64,000 nucleotides of DNA from Limimaricola hongkongensis DSM 17492 (GTDB lineage: Bacteria; Pseudomonadota; Alphaproteobacteria; Rhodobacterales; Rhodobacteraceae), in assembly GCF_000600975.2 (NCBI RefSeq), contig NZ_KK088652.1, positions 396,233-460,232 on the forward strand. The letters run 5' to 3'. The translations under genes were made by a program, and so were the position numbers. Shown here piece after piece: positions 19,079 to 27,853 of the stretch. The notes beneath the pieces were generated by a model. That model had not been told where the DNA came from. It made no database searches and was given only the letters and a program-made list of their open reading frames with translations. Within the stretch, counting starts at the first letter, position 1; each line of letters opens with the position of its first letter.

Positions 19079-19823
19079 CGCGGCGCTGACCCGCGATGCC
19101 TTTCTCGGCGGCGCGGTGACGCTGATGCAGCCGCGGCGCGGCTACCGGGCAGGAACCGATCCGGTGCTTCTGGCCGCCGCGACCGGGGCCGAACCGGGGC
19201 AGAGCGTGCTGGAGCTGGGCTGCGGCGCGGGGGCGGCGCTGATGTGCCTTGCCGCGCGGGTGCCGGGGCTCGACCTCTGGGGGGTCGAGCTCCAGCCGCC
19301 CTATGCCGATCTGGCGCGGCGCAACGCGGCGCTGAACGGCGTGGCGGCGTCGATATTCGGCGCCGACCTGCGGGCGATGCCGCCAGAGCTCCGGGCGCGG
19401 CGCTTCGACCATGTCATCGCCAACCCGCCCTATTTCGACCGCGCCCATTCGCGCCCCGCCCCCGACGCCGCCAAGGAAACCGCCTTCGGCGCGCCGCTGC
19501 CGCTGCCTGACTGGGTCGATGCCATGGCGCGCCGGGTCGCGCCGCTGGGGCGGCTGACGATGATCCAGCGCGCCGACCGCCTGCCCGAGATCATCGCGGC
19601 GCTTTACGGGCGGATGGGCGGGATCGCGGTGCGGCCGCTGGTGTCGCGCGCGGGCCGCGACGCCGAACGGGTCGTCGTCACCGCCCGGCAAAGCGGTCGC
19701 GCGGCCTTTCGACTCGCCGCGCCGCTGGTGCTGCATGCGGGCGCGCGGCACGTGTCGGATGCCGGCGATTTCACCCCTGAGGCGGAAGAGATCCTGCGCC
19801 ACAGGGGGAAGTTGCGCATCTGA
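19059..19823 (+). CDS. tRNA1(Val) (adenine(37)-N6)-methyltransferase-like protein
   Basis: A 254-aa class I SAM-dependent methyltransferase of the TrmN6/YfiC type. The SAM loop is VLELGCGAGAALMCLAARV, and the catalytic IANPPYFDR motif (NPPY) marks an amino-group methyltransferase. The opening stretch RDAFLGGAVTLMQPRRGYRA is shared by TrmN6 homologues. tRNA1(Val) as substrate is by family only. The start ATG lies inside the DUF2007 gene. Confidence 0.87.
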   Translation: MTSIWPDAALTRDAFLGGAVTLMQPRRGYRAGTDPVLLAAATGAEPGQSVLELGCGAGAALMCLAARVPGLDLWGVELQPPYADLARRNAALNGVAASIFGADLRAMPPELRARRFDHVIANPPYFDRAHSRPAPDAAKETAFGAPLPLPDWVDAMARRVAPLGRLTMIQRADRLPEIIAALYGRMGGIAVRPLVSRAGRDAERVVVTARQSGRAAFRLAAPLVLHAGARHVSDAGDFTPEAEEILRHRGKLRI

Positions 19824-19950
19824 CCCCCTGCGCCTTGCGATATTTCGCCGAAGCCATGGATAAAGGATCAATCCGTCGCATCGAGCAGGTGACAGATTTG
19901 CAAAACCGTGCTCGACTGGACCTGTCGCAACCAGACACGGGAGTATTTTC

Positions 19951-20118
19951 ATGAGCCTGACATCGCATCTGGAAGAACTGCGCCGGAAACACCAGACCCT
20001 TTCGCAGGAGGTGGAGGTGGCCCAGAGAACGCCTTCCACAAGCGACCATGAAATCGCTCAGATGAAGAAGCGCAAGCTCATGCTGAAGGAAGAAATCACG
20101 CGGCTCACACCGCACTAG
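19951..20118 (+). CDS. YdcH-like DUF465 protein
   Basis: A 55-aa helical protein, MSLTSHLEELRRKHQTLSQ onwards, ending MLKEEITRLTPH. It matches the DUF465/YdcH pattern: a short two-helix coiled coil with HxxLxxxH-like spacing and a KKRKLMLKEEI second helix. The function is unknown. GGGAG sits about 9 bases before the ATG. A good terminator lies 90 bases downstream. Confidence 0.82.
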   Translation: MSLTSHLEELRRKHQTLSQEVEVAQRTPSTSDHEIAQMKKRKLMLKEEITRLTPH

Positions 20119-20207
20119 ACCTGCCGCGCGCCGGGGTGCGCCCCGCCGCGCGTCCTCCCCCCGGGGACGGCGCCGGGTTCCGCGATCCGGCCCCGCCCCC
20201 GCCGAAA

Positions 20208-20240
20208 GGTGCCCGCGCCACGGCGACGGGCGCCTTTTTT
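20208..20240 (+). terminator. Rho-independent terminator after the DUF465 gene
   Basis: GGTGCCCG (20208-20215) pairs with CGGGCGCC (20227-20234), allowing one G-T pair, with an 11-base loop, and is followed directly by six T. It lies in the 262-bp convergent gap between the DUF465 gene and phbB and would stop plus-strand transcription. Confidence 0.78.
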
Positions 20241-20266
20241 CTTTCGGTCACGTTCTTTCGGTCACG
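20239..20266. repeat. Tandem duplication of a 14-bp sequence
   Basis: TTCTTTCGGTCACG occurs twice in a row without mismatch (20239-20252 and 20253-20266), starting in the T-run of the terminator. It is probably a local duplication with no evident function. Confidence 0.85.
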
Positions 20267-20380
20267 GCGCATCCCGGCCACAGGATAAAGGGCGCGCCTT
20301 GGCAAAGGAAACCGCCGCCAAAGGCCCGCGCATGTCGAAAAGGGGCAGGCCGGTGCCGCCCACCCCTGTCTCGCGGTCGT

Positions 20381-21106
20381 TCAGGCGAGGTATTGGCCGC
20401 CATTGGCCGAGAGCGTCGAACCGGTGACGAAACCGCCGGCATCGGAGGCGAGGAACACCACGCAGCGCGCGATCTCCTCGGGCTCGCCCAGACGGCCCAC
20501 CGGGATTTGCGGCAGGATCACCTCGTTCATCACCTTTTCAGGAATGGTGCTCATCATCTCGGTGTTGATGTAGCCCGGGCAGATCGCGTTGACGGTGATC
20601 CCGGCGCGCGCGCCTTCCTGCGCCAGCGCCTTGGTGAAACCGATGTCGCCCGCCTTGGCGGCGGCGTAGTTGGCCTGCGCGAACTGGCCCTTCTGGCCGT
20701 TGATCGAGGAGATGTTGATGACCCGCCCGAACTTGCGCTCGCGCAGACCCGGCCAGACACAATGGGTCATGTTGAACAGGCCGGTGAGGTTGGTGTCGAT
20801 CACCTCGCGCCATTGCTGTGGCGTCATCTTGTGGAACGGCGCGTCGCGGGTGATGCCGGCATTGTTCACCAGAACCTCGATCGGGCCATGCGCCTCCTCG
20901 ACCTGCGCGATTCCGGCCTGGCAGGCCTCGTAATCGCCGACATCCCATTTGTAGGTGGCGATGCCGGTTTCCTCGGTGAAGGCCTTGGCCTTCTCGTCAT
21001 TGCCCGCATAGGTCGCGACGACCGTATAGCCCTCTGCCTTGAGCGCCTTGGAAATGGCCGCGCCGATGCCCCGGCTGCCCCCCGTCACAAGTGCCGTTCT
21101 CGCCAT
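20381..21106 (-). CDS. phbB: Acetoacetyl-CoA reductase
   Basis: NADPH-dependent SDR that reduces acetoacetyl-CoA to (R)-3-hydroxybutyryl-CoA, the monomer of polyhydroxybutyrate. In 241 aa it has the cofactor loop ALVTGGSRGIGAAISKALK, NNAG, and the Ser-Tyr-Lys triad in NISSINGQKG and ANYAAAKAG. The SSINGQKGQFGQ-like stretch and VMNEVILPQIPVGRLG are typical of PhbB. It is the last gene of a minus-strand run phbA-patatin-phbB, 58 bp after the patatin gene. No PHB synthase lies in the window. Confidence 0.95.
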   Translation of the reverse strand: MARTALVTGGSRGIGAAISKALKAEGYTVVATYAGNDEKAKAFTEETGIATYKWDVGDYEACQAGIAQVEEAHGPIEVLVNNAGITRDAPFHKMTPQQWREVIDTNLTGLFNMTHCVWPGLRERKFGRVINISSINGQKGQFAQANYAAAKAGDIGFTKALAQEGARAGITVNAICPGYINTEMMSTIPEKVMNEVILPQIPVGRLGEPEEIARCVVFLASDAGGFVTGSTLSANGGQYLA

Positions 21107-21164
21107 GCCTTCGCTCCCTCGCTATACGAAATGGTATGCGGAAAGCCTCTCGCATCACGTCGGG

Positions 21165-21992
21165 TCAGACAAGCCCAACCTCTTCGCAAAAGGTCTTTGC
21201 GTCGGCCGCTCCCTGATCCCAGGTGCGGCGCAGCTTGTCGGGATCGGTGAAATCGATCTTGTCGGCGGGGGTTTCGCCGGACGGCATCACGTAGCGCCGC
21301 CCCGGCACCTGCGGCAGCTTGCGATAGCGCCGGGTGAGCAGCACCAGCGTCTCGCCCTTATCGGGCTCCGGCATCGGCGCCTGATCGGCCATGCCGCCAT
21401 CGACGACGGGCCGCCCCTCCCAGTCGGGCGGCTCGAACACCGGCGGGATCACGGCGGCGGCGCAGACGAGATCGACCAGCCGCCCCGCCTGCGCCGCCAC
21501 GCGCGCATCGACAAGCTGGCAATCCAGCCCCAGCTTCGCGGCCCATGAGAAATGCGGCGAATTGATCAAATGCAGCTCCGCCTCGTAGGCGAGCGTCGCG
21601 GCGATACCGCTGATCTTGGGCAGCCCGCCCGCCGGCGGATGCGCGATCAGGATCTGCAGCTGCGGACCCTGCGCGACCTTATCGGCCGCCGCCGCGTCGA
21701 GCGTCTCCGAGACGACCTCGCAATAGATCCGCTGGTGCGGGCTGATGCCGCCCGCCTCGCGGTCAAAGAGGTTGCTGCCCTGATCCTCGAAGGCGGCGCA
21801 CATCGCGTCGAGCAGCTTGCGCTCGCGCCCCGCCACGTGACAGGCCGCCGACAGCGCGCCGCCCGACACACCGGCGATGCGCTCGGGCGCTATGGCGGCG
21901 TGCTGGCCGAGGACCTCCATGAAGCCCCCCTGCCAGAAGCAGCGCAGACCGCCCCCCGAAAAGACGAGTTGCCGGGGCGCGGTCCAGCTCAT
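21165..21992 (-). CDS. Patatin-like phospholipase family protein
   Basis: A 275-aa Ser-Asp dyad hydrolase. The oxyanion loop is FSGGGLRCFWQGG, the nucleophile elbow is GVSGGALSA (GxSxG), and the catalytic Asp is in VVDGGMADQAP. The family cleaves acyl esters of lipids; the true substrate is unknown. The ATG begins one base after the phbA stop (TGAGATG), and phbB follows 58 bp later, so it lies inside the PHB gene pair. That makes a role at the PHB granule surface or in polymer turnover worth considering, as inference. Confidence 0.86.
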   Translation of the reverse strand: MSWTAPRQLVFSGGGLRCFWQGGFMEVLGQHAAIAPERIAGVSGGALSAACHVAGRERKLLDAMCAAFEDQGSNLFDREAGGISPHQRIYCEVVSETLDAAAADKVAQGPQLQILIAHPPAGGLPKISGIAATLAYEAELHLINSPHFSWAAKLGLDCQLVDARVAAQAGRLVDLVCAAAVIPPVFEPPDWEGRPVVDGGMADQAPMPEPDKGETLVLLTRRYRKLPQVPGRRYVMPSGETPADKIDFTDPDKLRRTWDQGAADAKTFCEEVGLV

Positions 21993-21993
21993 C

Positions 21994-23169
21994 TCAGTCG
22001 CGCTCGATGCACAGCGCGACCCCCATGCCGCCGCCGATGCACAGCGTGGCGAGGCCCTTCTTGGCGTCGCGGCGCTGCATTTCGTGCAGCAGCGTGACGA
22101 GCACGCGGCAGCCGGACGCGCCGATCGGATGGCCGATGGCGATGGCGCCGCCATTGACGTTCACCTTGGCCGGATCCCAGCCCATTTCCTTGTTCACCGC
22201 CAGCGCCTGCGCGGCGAAGGCCTCGTTGGCCTCGATCAGGTCGAGATCGTCGACCGACCAGCCAGCCTTGTCGAGCGCCTTCTTCGAGGCATAGATCGGG
22301 CCTTCGCCCATATAGGCCGGGTCGAGACCGGCGGTGGCATAGGCCGCGATCCGGCCCAGCGGCGTGATGCCGCGGCGGCTCGCCTCCTCGACCGACATCA
22401 GCAGCGTGGCGGCGGCGCCGTCGTTGAGCCCCGAGGCGTTGGCCGCCGTCACGGTGCCGTCCTTGGCAAAGGCCGGGCGCAGCTTGGCCATGGCGTCGAT
22501 GGTGGCGCCGTGGCGGATGTATTCATCGGCGTCGGTGACGATGTCGCCCTTGCGCGTCTTGACGGTGAAGGGAACGATCTCATTTTGGAAGCGCCCGTCC
22601 TTCTGGGCCGCCTCGGCCTTGTTCTGCGAGGCGACCGCGAATTCGTCCTGCATCTCGCGGGTGATCTGGTGACGGGCGGCCACGTTCTCGGCGGTGGTGC
22701 CCATGTGGTAGTCGTTGAAGGCGTCCCAGAGCCCGTCCTTGATCATCGTGTCGACGAGCTTCAGGTCGCCCATCTTCTGGCCCTGACGGATGGTCTGGGC
22801 ATGCGGGGCGAGCGACATGCTCTCCTGCCCGCCGGCGCAGACGATGCTCGCATCGCCAAGCTGGATGTGCTGGGCGCCGAGCGCCACGGCGCGCAGGCCC
22901 GAGCCGCACACCTGGTTGAGCCCCCAGGCCGCCGCCTCCTGCGGCAGACCGGCAAGGATATGCGCCTGCCGCGCCGGGTTCTGGCCCTGCGCCGCGGTCA
23001 GCACCTGGCCGAGAATGGTCTCGCTCACGTCGGACTTGTCGACGCCCGCGCGCGACACGACCTCCTCAAGCACGGTCGCGCCAAGCTGGTGCGCGGGGGT
23101 GTTGGCGAAGGCGCCGCCGAAGCTGCCGACAGCGGTGCGGGCGGCCGAGGCGATAACGACATTGGTCAT
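21994..23169 (-). CDS. phbA: Acetyl-CoA acetyltransferase (beta-ketothiolase)
   Basis: Condenses two acetyl-CoA to acetoacetyl-CoA, the first step of PHB synthesis. The 391-aa protein starts [19 protein letters not shown]. Catalytic residues are visible: the nucleophile Cys in [11 protein letters not shown], the His in [11 protein letters not shown], and the second Cys in [11 protein letters not shown] 23169 follows GGGAGAGTTTC. It is coupled to the patatin gene downstream and preceded 73 bp upstream by an EAL-domain gene on the same strand. Confidence 0.96.
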   Translation of the reverse strand: MTNVVIASAARTAVGSFGGAFANTPAHQLGATVLEEVVSRAGVDKSDVSETILGQVLTAAQGQNPARQAHILAGLPQEAAAWGLNQVCGSGLRAVALGAQHIQLGDASIVCAGGQESMSLAPHAQTIRQGQKMGDLKLVDTMIKDGLWDAFNDYHMGTTAENVAARHQITREMQDEFAVASQNKAEAAQKDGRFQNEIVPFTVKTRKGDIVTDADEYIRHGATIDAMAKLRPAFAKDGTVTAANASGLNDGAAATLLMSVEEASRRGITPLGRIAAYATAGLDPAYMGEGPIYASKKALDKAGWSVDDLDLIEANEAFAAQALAVNKEMGWDPAKVNVNGGAIAIGHPIGASGCRVLVTLLHEMQRRDAKKGLATLCIGGGMGVALCIERD

Positions 23170-23242
23170 GAAACTCTCCCTGACAGTCGGGGCCGGCACG
23201 CGCCGGGGCCCGGATCGGGGCAGAGCCTAGCAGCCTCTCGGT

Positions 23243-24049
23243 TCAGGGCAACGCCATTCGGACCGGCGCGCGGGGCTGCCGCGCCGGACGGCCCCAGAGG
23301 TAGCCCTGCAGGCAATCCGCGCCGATCCCGGCGAGCATCCGCGCCTCGGCCCCGGTTTCGACGCCGCTGGCGACGCTGGCCATGCCGAACTGCCGCGCCA
23401 CCGCGATGAGCGCGCCGCACAGCACCTGGTTGTCCGGGTCGTCCCCGATGCCGCGCACGAAATGCGCGTCGATCTTCACCATGTCGAACAGAAAATCGCG
23501 CAAATGGCGGAACGCCGTCTGCCCCGCCCCGAACTCGTCGAGCGCGAAGCTGACGCCGCGCGGGCGCATCTCGGCCATGAAACGGCAGACCACCTCCGGC
23601 AGGGCCATGGCCGAGCTTTCCGAAATTTCGAGGATCAGCCGTTCGCCCATGCCGGGCGCGCGGCCGAGCCCGTCATGCAGCGCGCGGCGCCAGCGCCCGT
23701 CGCCGATCGAACGGGCCGACATGTTGATCGACAATCGCAGCCGGGGCGCGCGGCGCAGCGCCTCCAGCCCCTCGCGCAGCGCGGCCCGGTCGAGATCGCG
23801 CCCCAGCGCCGTATCCTCGACACCGGGCAGGAAATGCCGCGCCGGAAGCAGCCGGCCCGCGTGATCGCGCAGCCGGATCAGCCCCTCGTGAAAGACGGGC
23901 ATGCCGCTGCGCGCCACGATCACGGGCTGGTAGGCCAGCTCGGTGCGCCGCTCGGCCAGCGCCGCTTGCACGAGCCGCGGAATATCCGCCGCGTCGAGCG
24001 CGCGCACCTGCGCGAAGGGATCGGTGGGCGGATCGGTCCGTGGCGACAT
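23243..24049 (-). CDS. Stand-alone EAL-domain protein, probably catalytically degenerate
   Basis: A 268-aa protein consisting of one EAL domain, with no GGDEF, sensor or membrane part. The fold markers are present: EGLIR (residues 55-59, in place of EALLR), N109, E141/E144, K192 and QGY at 248. Two key places are changed. The DDFGTG loop is DEFGAG (171-176), and the first Glu of the usual AEGVE motif is Ser228 (VASGVE). In active enzymes these residues bind metal or act as base, so c-di-GMP hydrolysis may be lost while binding remains. ATG 24049 is chosen over an upstream GTG at 24079. Confidence 0.82.
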   Translation of the reverse strand: MSPRTDPPTDPFAQVRALDAADIPRLVQAALAERRTELAYQPVIVARSGMPVFHEGLIRLRDHAGRLLPARHFLPGVEDTALGRDLDRAALREGLEALRRAPRLRLSINMSARSIGDGRWRRALHDGLGRAPGMGERLILEISESSAMALPEVVCRFMAEMRPRGVSFALDEFGAGQTAFRHLRDFLFDMVKIDAHFVRGIGDDPDNQVLCGALIAVARQFGMASVASGVETGAEARMLAGIGADCLQGYLWGRPARQPRAPVRMALP

Positions 24050-24115
24050 GGCGGCCCCTGTCCGTGACGATGTCGCCACCCTGCCGCCTTCGTCCTAAGG
24101 TGCGGTGAACGGGAC

Positions 24116-24556
24116 CTACCAGCGCGACAGGGCGTCTTCGTCCTCGGGCGTCGCCTCGACCCAGTGTTCGCCCGCCTGCGTCACCTCCTTCTTCCAGAAG
24201 GGCGCGCGCGATTTGAGGTAATCCATCAGATATTCGGCCGCCTCGAAGGCGGCGCGGCGATGCGGCGCGGCCGTCGCCACCATCATGATCGGCTGGCCCA
24301 CCGGCAGCGTGCCGAAACGGTGGATCACCACCAGATCGGCAAGATCCCAGCGCGCCTTGGCGGTTTCGGCGATGGCCGTGATCGCCTTTTCGGTCATGCC
24401 CGGATAGTGTTCGATCTGCATGTGCACCAGCCCGCCGTCGCGGTCGCGCACGATGCCGGTAAAGCTCACCACCGCGCCGACCTCGTGGCGGCCATGCGCA
24501 AAGGCATCGAGTTCGGCGCCCGCGTCGAACGGCGCCTCCTGCACGCGGATCTTCAT
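24116..24556 (-). CDS. moaE: Molybdopterin synthase catalytic subunit
   Basis: Transfers sulfur from the MoaD thiocarboxylate to precursor Z to make molybdopterin. The 146-aa protein has AVVSFTGIVRD, HYPGMTEKAI, RFGTLPVGQPIMMVA, and the active-site region APHRRAAFEAAEYLMDYLK...FWKKE with the catalytic Lys. It starts 1 base after the moaD stop, so the two subunits of the complex are coupled. Confidence 0.96.
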   Translation of the reverse strand: MKIRVQEAPFDAGAELDAFAHGRHEVGAVVSFTGIVRDRDGGLVHMQIEHYPGMTEKAITAIAETAKARWDLADLVVIHRFGTLPVGQPIMMVATAAPHRRAAFEAAEYLMDYLKSRAPFWKKEVTQAGEHWVEATPEDEDALSRW

Positions 24557-24557
24557 C

Positions 24558-24806
24558 TCAGCCCCCGGTCATCGGCGGAAAGAAGGCCACCTCGCGCACG
24601 CCCGACAAGGGCGCCTCGAACTCCGACAGCTCCTGATCGAGCGCCACGCGCAGCGCCGAGACGTCCGAGAACGCCGCCGCGTACCGCTCTTCGCGGCCGC
24701 GCAGCTCCTCCACGAGATCGGCAACCGTGGCAGCCGTGGTCTCGATCCGCTCGCGCGGCAGGCCGATGCGCTCGCGCACCCAGGCGAAGTAGACGATTTC
24801 GATCAT
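24558..24806 (-). CDS. moaD: Molybdopterin synthase sulfur carrier subunit
   Basis: An 82-aa ubiquitin-fold protein ending in the Gly-Gly (FFPPMTGG) that is adenylated and thiocarboxylated. MIEIVYFAWVRERIGLPRE is typical of MoaD N-termini. The ATG overlaps the pgsA stop (ATGA) and the stop abuts moaE. The order pgsA-moaD-moaE after uvrC is common in Rhodobacterales. Confidence 0.93.
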   Translation of the reverse strand: MIEIVYFAWVRERIGLPRERIETTAATVADLVEELRGREERYAAAFSDVSALRVALDQELSEFEAPLSGVREVAFFPPMTGG

Positions 24807-25498
24807 GGCGCGCGGCTCCGGTCGGCTTCGGGTTCGGGCGCGTCGCGCAGGAATGGCAGCGCCTTTGAGAAGTAATCCCAGCCGGTCATCAGCGTCAGGA
24901 CCGCCGCCAGCCACAACAGCACGATGCCGGTCCACCAGCTGACGATCATGCCCCAGTATTTCCACACGAGCCCCAGCTCGTCAGGGGTGCCGCCCGAGAG
25001 AATCGACGCGACCATGGCCTCGTCCATGCCGAAGCTTTCCATGACGAAATAATGCTCGAACGCGCCGGTGGAAAACAGCACCGCGATGGCGACCATCTGT
25101 GCCGTGGTCTTCCACTTGGCAAGCTTGGTGACCTTCAACAGCCCCGCCTTGGACCCCAGAAACTCGCGCAGGCCCGAAACGAACACCTCGCGGAACAGGA
25201 TCAGCGTCGCGGGCAGCAGGATCCACGGGTTCATGCCCGAAAACCCGGTGATGACCAAAAGCGCGATGATCACCATCGCCTTGTCGGCGATCGGGTCGAG
25301 CATCGCGCCGAATTTCGATTCCTGCTTCCACGCCCGCGCGAGGTAGCCGTCGAGAAAATCGGTCACGGCGGCGGTGACGAACAGCACCAGCGCGAACCAG
25401 TCGGCCCATGGCCGGATGAAGAACAGAAACATCACCGCGACGCCGGGAGCCGCCAGAAGCCGCAGGACGGTGAGGATGTTGGGCAGGGTCCATGTCAT
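24803..25498 (-). CDS. pgsA: CDP-diacylglycerol-glycerol-3-phosphate 3-phosphatidyltransferase
   Basis: Inner-membrane enzyme making phosphatidylglycerol phosphate, the committed step to phosphatidylglycerol and cardiolipin. The 231-aa protein has the CDP-alcohol phosphotransferase signature DFLDGYLAR-(8)-GAMLDPIADK and several hydrophobic helices. It begins MTWTLPNILTVLRL, a standard PgsA start. The 190 bp upstream, between it and the uvrC stop, contains an inverted pair of dispersed repeats. Confidence 0.94.
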   Translation of the reverse strand: MTWTLPNILTVLRLLAAPGVAVMFLFFIRPWADWFALVLFVTAAVTDFLDGYLARAWKQESKFGAMLDPIADKAMVIIALLVITGFSGMNPWILLPATLILFREVFVSGLREFLGSKAGLLKVTKLAKWKTTAQMVAIAVLFSTGAFEHYFVMESFGMDEAMVASILSGGTPDELGLVWKYWGMIVSWWTGIVLLWLAAVLTLMTGWDYFSKALPFLRDAPEPEADRSRAP

Positions 25499-25579
25499 GC
25501 GCCAAGAGATAGCGCGGCAACCCCGGTCTTGCCATAGCCGCCCGGCCATTGTGTGCCCCGCCCGGCGGAGGCCGCGGGA

Positions 25580-25647
25580 CATGCGTATTTTTGGAATGGT
25601 GAAATGGACGCGCGCCCTTCCCGTTCACCATTCCGCAAATACGCATG
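25580..25647. repeat. Inverted pair of the dispersed repeat between uvrC and pgsA
   Basis: Left arm 25580-25603 and right arm 25624-25647 match in 22 of 24 positions as reverse complements, around a 20-base loop. Both arms carry CATGCGTATTT-NN-GGAATGGTGA, the core also found at 8020-8050. The stem lies 40 bases past the uvrC stop and could act as a transcription stop or mRNA end, though no T-run follows. Confidence 0.85.
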
Positions 25648-25688
25648 GCGCGCCACAGGCTCCGGGCGGAGCGCCTTGGCCTTGGGGA

Positions 25689-27563
25689 TCAACCGTTCTC
25701 GTGGAAATGACCGTAGATCTTTTCCGCGAGGCTTTCGGAAATGCCCTGCACCGCCTTGAGATCGGCGAGGTTGGCGCGGCTCACCGCCTTGGCGGAGCCG
25801 AAATGCGCCAGAAGCGCGCGCTTGCGCGTGGCCCCCACCCCCGCGATCTCGTCGAGCGGCGTGGCGCCCACCGCCTTGGCGCGCTTGGCGCGGTGCGTGC
25901 CGATGGCAAATCGGTGCGCCTCGTCGCGCAGCCGCTGGACGAAGTAGAGAACCGGGTCGTTTCTGGGCAGCGCAAAGGGCCGCATCCCGGTGCGGTGGAA
26001 CTCCTCCTTGCCGTGGTCGCGGTCGACGCCCTTGGCGACGCCGATCATCGCCACGTCGTCGATGCCCATCTCGTCGAGGATCTGCTGCACCGCGCTCACC
26101 TGCCCCGCGCCGCCATCGATCAGAAGAAGGTCGGGCCAGGCCGGGCTTTCGCGGTCGGGGTCTTCCTTCAGGAGCCGCGCGAAACGGCGCGTCAGCACCT
26201 CCTTCATCATGCCGAAATCGTCGCCCGGCGTGATCTCGGTGCCCTTGATGTTGAACTTGCGGTACTGGTCCTTCTCGAAGCCCTCGGGCCCGGCGACGAT
26301 CATGCCGCCCACGGCATCCGTGCCCATGATGTGGCTGTTGTCGTAGACCTCGATCCGCCGCGGCGCCTCGTCGAGGCCGAAGGCCTCGGCCAGGCCGCGC
26401 AGCAGCCGGCCTTGGGTCGCCGTCTCGCTCATCTTGCGGGCAAGGCTTTCGCGCGCGTTGCGCTGCGCGCCCTCGACCAGCTCGGCCTTTTCGCCGCGCT
26501 GGGGCACGATCACCTCGACCTTGCGACCGAGCTTGTCCGACAGCGCCGTGGCCATCAGCTCGGGATCGTCGAGCCCGTGGCTCAACAGGATCTGCCGCGG
26601 CGGCTCGCGGTCGGAATAGAACTGCCCGACAAAGGCCTGCATGACCTCGGAAGGGTCCTCCTCGCCCGAGACGCGGGGGTAATAGTCGCGGTTGCCCCAG
26701 TTCTGGTTGCCGCGGATGAAGAACACCTGCACGCAGGCCTGACCGCCCTCGACATGAAGCGCGATCACGTCGGCCTCGGACACGCCGCGCGGGTTGATGC
26801 CCTGCGCGGTTTGCACCTGCGTCAGCGCCTTGATCCGGTCGCGCAGCGCCGCCGCGCGTTCGAACTCCATCGCGTCGGAGGCCTCGGCCATCTGGCGGCC
26901 CAGCACCTCCTGCACCTGAGTCGACTTGCCCGACAAGAACCGCACCGCGTCCTTGACCGAGGCCGCGTAATCCTCGGCGCTGATCTCGCCGGTGCAGGGC
27001 GCCGAGCAGCGCTTGATCTGGTGCAGCAGGCAGGGGCGCGTGCGGCCCTCGAACACCGAATCCGTGCAGTTGCGCAAAAGGAACGCCCGCTGCAGCTGGT
27101 TCAGCGTGCGGTTCACGGCCCCGGCGGAGGCGAAGGGGCCAAAGAACTGACCCGCGCCCTTGCGCGCGCCGCGATGCTTGCCGATCTGCGGAAACTCGTG
27201 ATCCGAGATGTGGATGTTCGGGAACGACTTGTCGTCGCGCAACAGCACGTTGTAGCGCGGCTTGAGCTGCTTGATGAGGTTCTGCTCCAGAAGCAGCGCC
27301 TCGGTTTCCGTCCGGGTGGTGAGAAACATCATCGACGCGGTTTCGCGGATCATCCGGCTGATCCGCCCCGAATGGCCGGTGGGCCGGGCATAGCTCGACA
27401 CACGGGCGCGCAGGTTGCGCGCCTTGCCGACATAGAGCACCCGGCTTTCGGCATCGAGCATGCGGTACACGCCGGGCGAGCCGTCGATCAGCCGCAGCTG
27501 CGAGCGGATCAGCTCATGGCCGGTCAGCGGGGTCTCGGGCGTGTCGGTCTGGGTGTCGGTCAT
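25689..27563 (-). CDS. uvrC: Excinuclease ABC subunit C
   Basis: Makes both incisions around DNA lesions in nucleotide excision repair with UvrAB. In 624 aa: the GIY-YIG nuclease ([20 protein letters not shown]), a Cys-rich patch ([16 protein letters not shown]), a UVR motif ([20 protein letters not shown]), the RNase H-like 3' nuclease ([32 protein letters not shown]) and a C-terminal helix-hairpin-helix pair. I use ATG 27563 ([13 protein letters not shown]); in-frame ATG 27572 and GTG 27587 lie upstream. The 5' gap is unusually structured. Confidence 0.96.
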   Translation of the reverse strand: MTDTQTDTPETPLTGHELIRSQLRLIDGSPGVYRMLDAESRVLYVGKARNLRARVSSYARPTGHSGRISRMIRETASMMFLTTRTETEALLLEQNLIKQLKPRYNVLLRDDKSFPNIHISDHEFPQIGKHRGARKGAGQFFGPFASAGAVNRTLNQLQRAFLLRNCTDSVFEGRTRPCLLHQIKRCSAPCTGEISAEDYAASVKDAVRFLSGKSTQVQEVLGRQMAEASDAMEFERAAALRDRIKALTQVQTAQGINPRGVSEADVIALHVEGGQACVQVFFIRGNQNWGNRDYYPRVSGEEDPSEVMQAFVGQFYSDREPPRQILLSHGLDDPELMATALSDKLGRKVEVIVPQRGEKAELVEGAQRNARESLARKMSETATQGRLLRGLAEAFGLDEAPRRIEVYDNSHIMGTDAVGGMIVAGPEGFEKDQYRKFNIKGTEITPGDDFGMMKEVLTRRFARLLKEDPDRESPAWPDLLLIDGGAGQVSAVQQILDEMGIDDVAMIGVAKGVDRDHGKEEFHRTGMRPFALPRNDPVLYFVQRLRDEAHRFAIGTHRAKRAKAVGATPLDEIAGVGATRKRALLAHFGSAKAVSRANLADLKAVQGISESLAEKIYGHFHENG

Positions 27564-27605
27564 GCGGTCCATATCGGCATCGGGCACTGGTCCTGCAATC
27601 TAGTT

Positions 27606-27670
27606 GTCCCGGCGTTTTGTGCAAAGCTGTCCACCGTTTCTGGGGATAAGCGGGTGGACAGCACCGGGAC
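27606..27670. repeat. Nested inverted repeat upstream of uvrC
   Basis: GCTGTCCACC (27626-27635) and GGTGGACAGC (27653-27662) are perfect reverse complements, 17 bases apart. Outside them GTCCCGG (27606-27612) pairs with CCGGGAC (27664-27670). The loop holds GGGGATAAG, one change from a DnaA-box-like TTATCCACA on the other strand. It lies in the uvrC 5' region. Confidence 0.8.
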
Positions 27671-27694
27671 GGCGGGGATTAAGCGTGGAGAGTC

Positions 27695-27741
27695 AGGGGC
27701 TTGACGGAAATGCCCAAATCTTGGGCAGTGGCCAGGCCCCT
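27695..27741. repeat. Second nested inverted repeat upstream of uvrC
   Basis: TGCCCAA (27711-27717) and TTGGGCA (27721-27727) form a tight hairpin with a 3-base loop. Outside them AGGGGC (27695-27700) pairs with GCCCCT (27736-27741). It lies in the same gap as the repeat at 27606-27670. A short CCCG-GTT-CGGG hairpin follows at 27789-27799. Confidence 0.78.
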
Positions 27742-27804
27742 GTTTTCCCTACGCAAACCGGCCCGGAGTGCGAAAACTTCACCCCTTGCCCGGTTCGGGA
27801 CGAA

Positions 27805-27851
27805 TTGCGCACAGCCCCGGTGGATGGGGCGGTGGATGGGGCTGTGCGCAA
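27805..27851 (-). terminator. Hairpin directly after the SDR stop codon
   Basis: TTGCGCACAGCCCC (27805-27818) and GGGGCTGTGCGCAA (27838-27851) are perfect 14-base reverse complements with a 19-base loop. The stem starts 2 bases past the SDR stop codon. Its position suits a terminator or a 3'-end stabiliser for the minus-strand operon, but there is no T-run. Confidence 0.5.
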
Positions 27852-27853
27852 GA

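Noticed and set aside
27606..27670. Possible replication origin, from DnaA-box-like words near uvrC
   Set aside because: No exact TTATCCACA, no AT-rich unwinding stretch, and none of the usual neighbours (dnaA, hemE, gidA, parAB).
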